From assembly GCA_900770165.1 (NCBI GenBank), contig CAAGJJ010000037.1, positions 1-64,000 on the forward strand: a stretch of DNA of 64,000 nucleotides, read 5' to 3'. The notes under the pieces were generated by a model, which worked only from the letters and a program-made list of their open reading frames with translations, was not told the DNA's origin and made no database searches. This DNA comes from Clostridia bacterium. Its GTDB lineage: Bacteria; Bacillota; Clostridia; Oscillospirales; Acutalibacteraceae. Shown one piece after another: positions 57,578-64,000 of this stretch. A program made the translations under genes and the position numbers. Positions within the stretch are counted from its first letter, which is position 1; each line of letters starts with the position of its first letter.

Positions 57578-59992
57578 ATGAATGATAAGTTAAATAGAGA
57601 GAATGTTATATTACCTGTAATGTCGCTTAGAGGATTGGTATTGTTTCCAGATATGATGCTCAACTTTGATATTGGTAGAAAGAAATCTATACTTGCTTTA
57701 AATGAAGCAATGAGTAAAGATCAAACAGTTTTTTTTGTTACTCAAAAGGACATGCGAGATGATGACCCGAGCGTTGACCATTTATATTCAATTGGAACTA
57801 TAGCTAAAGTTAGACAAGTTTTAAGACAACCGGGTAATGTAGTAAGAGTTTTAGTTGAAGGTAAACATAGAGCGAAGATAAAAAACATGTTATCTGAAGA
57901 TCCATTTTTAATGGCAGAAATTGAACTTTGCAAACAAGATGCCTTAGATTCTTCTTTGAGAAGTGATGCCCTTATACGCAAAACAAGAGAATTATTTGAG
58001 GAGTATGTAAAAGTATCACCTCAGATGCCTCCCGATTTAATAATGGAAGTAAGATCTTGCAATAATCCAGGAGATTTAGCAGATTACATAGCCTCTAATA
58101 TTGCTTTAGAACATCACGATAAACAATCTATATTGTCTGAAATTAATCCTATAAAACGTTTGGACAAGCTTACTGTACTTCTATCTAATGAACTTGGTAT
58201 ACTTTCTTTAGAAGAGGATATAAACACAAAATTAAAAGATAGAATTGATAAGAATCAGAAGGAATATTACCTAAGAGAACAGATGAAAGTTATATCTGAA
58301 GAATTAGGGGAAGGAGATAATCCTCAAGCAGAAGCAGAAGAACTCAGAAAAAAAATAAAATCTATGAAATTAGATGATAAAATATCTGAGTCTCTTTTAA
58401 AAGAGTGCGATAGATTATTTAAAATGCCATATGGTTCTCATGAAGCCAATGTAATAAGGAGCTATATTGATACATGTTTAGAATTACCTTGGAATAAAAA
58501 AAGCAAAGAAAATATAAGTTTAGAAAAAGCTAAAAAAATATTAGATAAAGATCATTATGGTCTTGACGAAGTTAAAAATAGAATACTTGAATCGTTGGCG
58601 GTTAGAAAATTAGCTCCTGATATTAAAGGACAAATTATTTGTTTAGTTGGACCACCTGGGGTTGGTAAAACATCAATAGCTAAATCTATAGCAAGGTCTA
58701 TAGGTAGAAGATATGTACGAGTAGCGCTTGGCGGCATAAAAGATGAGTCTGATATAAGAGGACATAGAAGAACTTATATTGGTGCAATGCCAGGAAGAAT
58801 TATGGCATCTATTAAGACTGTGGGAACAAAAAATCCATTAATGTTGCTCGATGAAATTGATAAGTTGAGTAATGATTTTCATGGAGATCCAACAGCAGCT
58901 TTGTTAGAAGTTTTAGATGCAGAACAGAACAATACATTTTTTGATCATTACATAGATTTGCCATTTGATTTAAGCGATGTATTTTTTATAACAACAGCAA
59001 ACGATTATAATGCTATACCAGCTCCTTTAATGGATAGAATGGAAGTTATTACACTTTCAAGTTATACACATGAGGAAAAGTTTAATATTGCTAAAAAACA
59101 TTTACTTCCTAAACAATTAAAAAAGCATGGTATTAATGGTAAAATGTTAAGAATTACTGATAAAGCTTTACATGAAATTATTTCTGGATATACTAGGGAA
59201 GCAGGGGTAAGAACTCTAGAAAGAACTATAGCATCTTTAATTAGAAAATCTGCTAAAATTTTAGTGTCGGGTGAGAAGAATAGGGTAGTAATTGATTTAT
59301 GCGACCTTGAACCTATGTTAGGTCCACAGAAATACAAAGATAGTATAGTTAATAAAAAAAGTGAAGTTGGGGTAACAAATGGCCTTGCATGGACATCTGT
59401 TGGTGGAGAAACGATGCCAATTGAAGTAGCTTTAATGCCAGGTACTGGAAAAATTGAACTTACAGGTTCTCTCGGAGATGTTATGAAAGAATCTGCACAT
59501 ATAGCAATAAGCTATATAAGAAGCCATTGTGATGAGCTTATGGTGAAATCAGATTTCTATAAAAATTATGATATACATATACATGCGCCAGAAGGTGCAA
59601 TACCTAAAGATGGGCCATCAGCAGGAGTAACTATGGCAACATCTATGCTATCATCATTACTTAATAAACCTGTAAGATGTGATGTTGCAATGACTGGAGA
59701 AATAACTTTAAGAGGAAAGGTTTTGCCTATTGGAGGTCTTAAAGAAAAAACTATGGCAGCATATAGAGCAGGGTTAAAAACAGTTATTATTCCTCAAGAA
59801 AATTCACCTGATCTTGCTAATATTGATCCAGTAGTTAAAAATTCTTTGGAATTTATATTAGCAGACCGACTTGAAACAGTTTTTAAGAATGCATTGGTAT
59901 CTGATGTAAGTGTTAATAAGAGAGCACAATCTATAACTCCTAGAATTAACGATGGAATATCAACAGAGAATAATATTCCTGTTTCACAATAA
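57578..59992 (+). CDS. lon: Lon protease
   Basis: A homohexameric ATP-dependent protease for misfolded and regulatory proteins. From ATG 57578 the 804-residue protein has the LAN domain (LPVMSLRGLVLFPDMML), a coiled coil, Walker A GPPGVGKTS and the Ser681 nucleophile in GPSAGVTMATS. AGGAGG lies eight bases upstream. The frame is open another 120 bases to ATG 57458 and that piece would encode a hydrophobic, membrane-like segment (FTALCVGLYLIYFLVFPYI) but has no ribosome site; it was left out. Confidence 0.97.
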   Translation: MNDKLNRENVILPVMSLRGLVLFPDMMLNFDIGRKKSILALNEAMSKDQTVFFVTQKDMRDDDPSVDHLYSIGTIAKVRQVLRQPGNVVRVLVEGKHRAKIKNMLSEDPFLMAEIELCKQDALDSSLRSDALIRKTRELFEEYVKVSPQMPPDLIMEVRSCNNPGDLADYIASNIALEHHDKQSILSEINPIKRLDKLTVLLSNELGILSLEEDINTKLKDRIDKNQKEYYLREQMKVISEELGEGDNPQAEAEELRKKIKSMKLDDKISESLLKECDRLFKMPYGSHEANVIRSYIDTCLELPWNKKSKENISLEKAKKILDKDHYGLDEVKNRILESLAVRKLAPDIKGQIICLVGPPGVGKTSIAKSIARSIGRRYVRVALGGIKDESDIRGHRRTYIGAMPGRIMASIKTVGTKNPLMLLDEIDKLSNDFHGDPTAALLEVLDAEQNNTFFDHYIDLPFDLSDVFFITTANDYNAIPAPLMDRMEVITLSSYTHEEKFNIAKKHLLPKQLKKHGINGKMLRITDKALHEIISGYTREAGVRTLERTIASLIRKSAKILVSGEKNRVVIDLCDLEPMLGPQKYKDSIVNKKSEVGVTNGLAWTSVGGETMPIEVALMPGTGKIELTGSLGDVMKESAHIAISYIRSHCDELMVKSDFYKNYDIHIHAPEGAIPKDGPSAGVTMATSMLSSLLNKPVRCDVAMTGEITLRGKVLPIGGLKEKTMAAYRAGLKTVIIPQENSPDLANIDPVVKNSLEFILADRLETVFKNALVSDVSVNKRAQSITPRINDGISTENNIPVSQ

Positions 59993-60037
59993 TAATGTTT
60001 AAGAAGGATCAGCTAATTTAGCTGTTTGGTTGTAGTT

Positions 60038-60628
60038 ATGAATTTAAGGTTTGACAATGCAGAATTCAGTTCGTCTTTTGGAAATGCTGGTCAACTGCCA
60101 AAATCTGATCTACCGGAAATAGTATTTTCTGGTAGATCTAATGTTGGTAAGTCGTCTTTAATAAATAAGTTAGTTAATAGAAAATCGCTTGCTAGAGTTA
60201 GTGCAACTCCAGGTAAAACAGGAACAATTAATTTCTATAAATTGAATTTAGCAGTATTAGTTGATTTACCGGGCTATGGTTACGCAAAAGTACCTTTTTC
60301 TGAGAAAAAAAGGTGGGCAGAGCTTGTAGAAGGCTATTTTAATTCAGAAAGAAAAATTAAATTAATTTTACAAATTATTGACATAAGACATTCTCCAAGC
60401 AGAGACGATATAAATATGGTTAATTATTTATCGTCTTCTGGTTTTCCATTTGTAATAATATTAACAAAGAGTGATAAACTAAAAAAGATGGAAAAAGATA
60501 AAAGGATAGAAAAAATTAGAGCCGAATTAACAGAATTTGAAAATCTAAAACTTATCCCTTTTTCTTCTGTTTCATCGGAAGGGTTAGAAGATATAAAAAA
60601 TGAAATAGTAAAATATGTAGATATTTAG
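60038..60628 (+). CDS. ysxC: Ribosome biogenesis GTPase YsxC (EngB)
   Basis: A 196-residue GTPase for 50S assembly. The motifs are SGRSNVGKSSLINKL (G1), TPGKTGTINFY (G2), DLPGYGYAKV (G3) and ILTKSDKL (G4). ATG 60038 was chosen because the family begins NLRFDNAEF; the start four codons earlier has no better ribosome site. The lon-ysxC order is standard in Firmicutes. Confidence 0.96.
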   Translation: MNLRFDNAEFSSSFGNAGQLPKSDLPEIVFSGRSNVGKSSLINKLVNRKSLARVSATPGKTGTINFYKLNLAVLVDLPGYGYAKVPFSEKKRWAELVEGYFNSERKIKLILQIIDIRHSPSRDDINMVNYLSSSGFPFVIILTKSDKLKKMEKDKRIEKIRAELTEFENLKLIPFSSVSSEGLEDIKNEIVKYVDI

Positions 60629-60640
60629 TGGGGTAGTTGT

Positions 60641-61939
60641 ATGTTGGTTTCTGATTGCCTAAACGTAAACTCTTTAGGTCACCTTACAGTTGGAGAATGC
60701 GATACTATAGACCTTGTTAAAGAATATGGTACACCATTATATATTTTAGATGAAAATGGTATTAGAATGGCTTGTAGGCTTTATAAAGAAGCTTTTGAAG
60801 AGTATTATGAAGGCAAAGGTTGTCCTTTATATGCAAGCAAAGCATTAAACTGTTTGGAAATATGCAGAATTATTAATAGTGAAAATATGGGATTGGATGT
60901 TGTTTCTGGAGGCGAATTATATACGGCTATACAAGCAGGATTCCCTATGTCGAAAATACATTTTCACGGTAATAATAAAACTTTTGAAGAAATTGAGATG
61001 GCTGTGAGTAATAATGTTGGGACCATTGTAGTCGACAACTTTGAAGAGCTTAATATAATAAATAATATATCAATGAAGCATAATAAAAATACGTGTGTAT
61101 CTATTAGGTTAACTCCTGGGATAGATGCACATACTCACAAGTTTATAAAAACAGGGCAAATAGATTCAAAATTTGGATTTAATTTTGAAAATGGAGATGC
61201 GCTTAAAGCTGTTAAAATTGCTTTAGATTTACCAAATATTGAACTAAAAGAAGTGCATTGTCATATAGGTTCACAAATATTTGAGCTTGAGCCGTTTGAA
61301 TTAGCCGCTGAAATAACAATGAATTTTATAAAGCAAGTTTTCGATAGTTACAACTATGTTATAAATAATATGAATTTAGGTGGAGGTTTCGGTGTGAGGT
61401 ATACTGAAGATGATGATCCTCCTAAGTTCAAAGATTATGTAAAAAATGTGTCTGAGGTTGTTAAAAGGAAGTCATTAGAATACAAAATACCTGTACCTTA
61501 TATGTATATTGAACCTGGTAGATCAATAGTGGCGGAGGCTGGAATTACTTTATATAAAATTGGAGCTATAAAAGAAATACCTAATGTTAGAACATATGTA
61601 TCGGTAGATGGAGGAATGTGTGATAATCCTAGATATGCACTTTATAAATCTAGTTATACTTGCTTAATAGCGAATAAAATGCATATTAATAAGACTAAAA
61701 AAGTTACAATTGCAGGAAAATGCTGTGAGAGTGGAGATTTAATTCAAGAAAATGTTTTGCTTCCAAATCCAGAAAGAGGGGATATTTTAGCAATACTTTC
61801 TACTGGAGCATATAACTATTCTATGGCGTCTAATTATAATAGAATTCCTAAACCAGCTATAGTTATGGTAAATAATACACGTCATCGTGTAATAGTAAAA
61901 AGAGAAACATACGAAGATTTAATAAGAAATGATATATAA
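60641..61939 (+). CDS. lysA: Diaminopimelate decarboxylase
   Basis: Last step of lysine synthesis, meso-diaminopimelate to lysine. The 432-residue PLP enzyme has Lys67 in YASKALN, DVVSGGELYTA, GHIGSQIFE-type HCHIGSQ, NLGGGFGVRYT, EPGRSIVAEAG and the partner-site Cys in CCESGDL. ATG 60641 follows GTGGGG. It ends the tig-to-lysA string with a strong terminator. Confidence 0.96.
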   Translation: MLVSDCLNVNSLGHLTVGECDTIDLVKEYGTPLYILDENGIRMACRLYKEAFEEYYEGKGCPLYASKALNCLEICRIINSENMGLDVVSGGELYTAIQAGFPMSKIHFHGNNKTFEEIEMAVSNNVGTIVVDNFEELNIINNISMKHNKNTCVSIRLTPGIDAHTHKFIKTGQIDSKFGFNFENGDALKAVKIALDLPNIELKEVHCHIGSQIFELEPFELAAEITMNFIKQVFDSYNYVINNMNLGGGFGVRYTEDDDPPKFKDYVKNVSEVVKRKSLEYKIPVPYMYIEPGRSIVAEAGITLYKIGAIKEIPNVRTYVSVDGGMCDNPRYALYKSSYTCLIANKMHINKTKKVTIAGKCCESGDLIQENVLLPNPERGDILAILSTGAYNYSMASNYNRIPKPAIVMVNNTRHRVIVKRETYEDLIRNDI

Positions 61940-61994
61940 AAAATTCAGGATAAACAATCATTACTTTAACATGATTATATTATCCTGAATTTTT
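61939..61994. terminator. Bidirectional terminator between lysA and spoIIM
   Basis: AAAAATTCAGGATA (61939-61952) pairs with TATCCTGAATTTTT (61981-61994), with an inner AATCAT/ATGATT helix. It overlaps the stop of both converging genes. Confidence 0.88.
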
Positions 61995-62632
61995 TAAAAT
62001 TTAAATAATCCTGCAAATAATTCATTAAAAATCATATCTATAAAAGAAGCTATTGCAAGAATTATAAATACAAAGCCGCTTCGCATAAAATATATTTTAA
62101 AGTTTTTACATTTATTTGTTAAAATGGTATGCGGTGAGAATTGAGAAATAATTTTTGCAGATAAACTTATTGATTCTTTTGATTCTATTATTATTCCTAT
62201 CGATGAAATAAATACGCCAGGAAGAAGTACTAATATATGAAATATAATACCTTTTAATCCATAGTTTGAATATAAAAAACCTGCAATTAGTCCTAGCCCA
62301 AATCCTCTAAAAAAGGGGATAAATGGAATAAAAAGTATTCCCCATGCTGAAAGTCCCATTAATATTAAAATAGCAGTAAAAATAAAAGATGAAGTGAAAG
62401 AAGCTATAAATGTATCTGTCATAGCTTGTTCAGCTCTTATTTTAAAGTTACTGGCAAATAAAAAATCTAAGTTATCTATAAAGTTATCATCTGAAAATTT
62501 TGCACATATAGAACCAGTTGTCATTCCAATTAATAAAAACAGCACTAGCAAAGAAACTAGCTTATTTTCTAATATTATTTTTAATATATTTTTACTTTTT
62601 CGGTTTAGATTTGACAATATCTTTTTTTTCAT
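61994..62632 (-). CDS. spoIIM: SpoIIM-like stage II sporulation membrane protein
   Basis: A 212-residue protein with five to six membrane segments and the family stretch FIPFFRGFGLGLIAGFLYSNYG then HILVLLPGVFI. In spore formers SpoIIM joins SpoIID and SpoIIP in the peptidoglycan-degrading engulfment complex. ATG 62632 lies six bases after AGGAGG; the ATG at 62638 abuts that site. It has the shared terminator at its end. Confidence 0.85.
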   Translation of the reverse strand: MKKKILSNLNRKSKNILKIILENKLVSLLVLFLLIGMTTGSICAKFSDDNFIDNLDFLFASNFKIRAEQAMTDTFIASFTSSFIFTAILILMGLSAWGILFIPFIPFFRGFGLGLIAGFLYSNYGLKGIIFHILVLLPGVFISSIGIIIESKESISLSAKIISQFSPHTILTNKCKNFKIYFMRSGFVFIILAIASFIDMIFNELFAGLFKF

Positions 62633-62707
62633 AAACATCCTCCTAATATTACAAGAAGCACAAATATTAGCTTCTCATAGGATAATATGCTTTTATGAAA
62701 AAAAATA

Positions 62708-62733
62708 TTACCATATCTAAGATGATATGGTAA
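62708..62733 (-). terminator. Terminator of proC
   Basis: TTACCATATC (62708-62717) pairs with GATATGGTAA (62724-62733), followed by a T run on the minus strand. Confidence 0.8.
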
Positions 62734-62755
62734 CAAGAAGGATATATATGTATTT

Positions 62756-63565
62756 TTAATGTTTAGATAATTCTTTAGAACGTTTAGAACATTTTTCCAT
62801 TGCAGAAATTATACCATTATAGAAGTTATTTTCTTCTAAAACTTTAAGTGCTTCTACGGTTGTACCTCCAGGAGATGATACCATTTTTATAAGTTCATCT
62901 GGAGAAAAACCAGAAGAGTTTAACATTTTTGCAGTCCCTTCAAGTGTTTTACATATCAAATTTAAAGAACTATTATAATCGATATTATGGATATTTGAAA
63001 ATTCTAACATTGCTTTTGCGAGTAAAAATATATATGCAGGGCTGCTACCGTTAATTGCTACAATAGTATCCATATTACTTTCATCAATGATTTCACATAC
63101 ACCGCATGAGTTGAATATATTATATATTTTATTAAAATCATCGTTATTTACATTAGATGTTTTACAAATAGCAGATGCGCCTTCTCCTAGCAGTAGAGGT
63201 GTATTTGGCATTACTCTTATTATAGGGCAATTTGAATTAATTTTATTAAGGATATAATCGGTTGTAATTCCAGCTGCTATAGATATTAAGATTTTTTCTT
63301 CTGTAATAAAATCTTTTATTTCATCTAAGAGTTCTGGGAAGTTTTGTGGCTTAACAGCTAAAAATATATATTTACTTTCAGTTATAACTTGTTTAGAAGA
63401 ATCTAAAACATTTAGCCCTAATTTTTTAGAGAATTGAGAACATTTGTTTATGTCTATATCAAAAATATTTATTTCATTTGGATTACATATATTGTTTGTT
63501 ATAATTCCATTAATAATTGCTTTTGCCATATTTCCTATACCGATGAATCCATATATATTATTCAA
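62756..63565 (-). CDS. proC: Pyrroline-5-carboxylate reductase
   Basis: Last step of proline synthesis. The 269-residue enzyme begins with the NAD(P)-binding GFIGIGNMAKAIINGI, followed by VKPQNF, RVMPNTPLLLGEGAS, NGSSPAYIF and the C-terminal SPGGTTVEALKVLE. The start is TTG 63565 with a weak GGATGTGA site. It begins 17 bases after the SCIFF maturase stop and is probably co-transcribed with it. Confidence 0.95.
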   Translation of the reverse strand: MNNIYGFIGIGNMAKAIINGIITNNICNPNEINIFDIDINKCSQFSKKLGLNVLDSSKQVITESKYIFLAVKPQNFPELLDEIKDFITEEKILISIAAGITTDYILNKINSNCPIIRVMPNTPLLLGEGASAICKTSNVNNDDFNKIYNIFNSCGVCEIIDESNMDTIVAINGSSPAYIFLLAKAMLEFSNIHNIDYNSSLNLICKTLEGTAKMLNSSGFSPDELIKMVSSPGGTTVEALKVLEENNFYNGIISAMEKCSKRSKELSKH

Positions 63566-63582
63566 TTTGATTTCACATCCTA

Positions 63583-64000
63583 TTAGTCTTCGTTAAGTGC
63601 AGCTTGTATCATTATTGCACATTCTAAACGCTTTTTTTCAAGCTTGCAAGAAATAGAGTGGGGGATAAGAATACTATTTTCGTATTGCAGATTATTGGCA
63701 TTACAACCTCCACTGCAGTAGAATTTAGCCCAACAATTTTTACACTCTGATTTAGTATATACGTTTGCTTTTGAAAAAACAGATTTTAATTCTGTGTTAA
63801 ATGTGTTGTCAAACAAATTGCCCATTTTCCATTTATCATTACCAACGAACTGATGGCAAGGGAATATGTCTCCAGTTGGGGTTATTGCAATATATTCATT
63901 ACCACAACCGCAGCCTCTAAGTCTTTTTATTGCACAAGGACCTTGATTTAAATCTATCATAAAATGAAAAAAGTTAAAAAATTCTTTATTTTTTCTTTTA
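63583..64000 (-). CDS. SCIFF peptide maturase, C-terminal SPASM part (5' end outside window)
   Basis: The minus-strand frame is open to the window edge, so only about 138 C-terminal residues are seen. They form a SPASM/twitch domain with auxiliary cluster ligands: GPCAIKRLRGCGCGNEYIAI, TGDIFPCHQFVG, ECKNCWAKFYCSGGCNANN and SCKLEKKRLECAIMIQAAL. This wording matches the radical-SAM maturase that makes thioether bonds in the SCIFF (six Cys in forty-five) peptide of Clostridia, a ranthipeptide system. The radical SAM core and the precursor peptide lie beyond base 64000. Identification is by recalled pattern. Confidence 0.87.
   Translation of the reverse strand, partial: KRKNKEFFNFFHFMIDLNQGPCAIKRLRGCGCGNEYIAITPTGDIFPCHQFVGNDKWKMGNLFDNTFNTELKSVFSKANVYTKSECKNCWAKFYCSGGCNANNLQYENSILIPHSISCKLEKKRLECAIMIQAALNED

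Overview
The window comes from a low-G+C, anaerobic, endospore-forming Firmicute of the class Clostridia. The evidence is spo0A, spoIVB, spoIIM, a cwlD-like amidase and a YlmC/YmxH-type gene (sporulation), an anaerobe-type hybrid cluster protein, a ferrous iron transporter, a CIRCE-controlled groESL operon, and the end of a SCIFF radical-SAM peptide maturase, a clostridial hallmark. Family placement below class is not possible from these genes alone. Most of the window is ordinary chromosomal core.

Layout. 1-2.9 kb: tail of a helical-repeat protein, tRNA-Leu(GAG), an NhaC-type antiporter and a small membrane protein. 3.2-5.3 kb: membrane pyrophosphatase of the K+-dependent type. 5.5-6.2 kb: a wrecked group II intron reverse transcriptase next to tRNA-Gly(CCC). 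6.3-9.3 kb: feoA-feoB-dtxR, with an inverted repeat lying on the promoter. 9.3-17.1 kb: alaS behind an attenuator-like leader, then HIT, phosphoribosyltransferase, comEC, holA and an RNase M5-like gene. 17.1-22.4 kb, minus strand: ClpP-fold protease, uppP, ftsK/spoIIIE and a stand-alone metallo-beta-lactamase-fold protein. 22.7-27.1 kb: a full glucose-type phosphotransferase chain (HPr, EI, EIIA, EIICB). 27.3-28.2 kb: an unrecognised membrane protein, apparently richer in G+C. 28.6-30.2 kb: hcp.

30.2-35.1 kb is the accessory part. It holds a secreted leucine-rich-repeat protein, a 732-residue protein with a putative permuted papain-like (H...C) domain, and about 1.3 kb of decayed DNA ending in an IS200/IS605 TnpA relic. 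35.2-42.5 kb: CtpE-like P-type ATPase, ylmC-like, cwlD, rpmB, dCMP deaminase, a FUSC-type membrane protein, spoIVB and spo0A. 42.6-47.2 kb: groES-groEL, iscU, iscS, rnhA. 47.2-54 kb: rplS, two signal peptidases I, rbgA, rnhB, yraN, dipeptidase, thrC and a phosphoesterase. 54.1-62 kb: tig-clpP-clpX-lon-ysxC-lysA. 62-64 kb, minus strand: spoIIM, proC and the SCIFF maturase.

How the genes work together: EI, HPr, EIIA and EIICB form one phosphorelay; FeoAB is probably repressed by the DtxR-like protein at the end of its own operon; trigger factor, ClpXP and Lon form a protein-quality block; SpoIVB signalling and Spo0A sit side by side as in other spore formers. No complete new defence or metabolic system was found. 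The best leads are the 31.7-kb papain-like protein, the alaS leader, the probable AUA start of rbgA, HPr without Ser46, and the catalytically degenerate ComEC nuclease-like domain beside an intact stand-alone copy.
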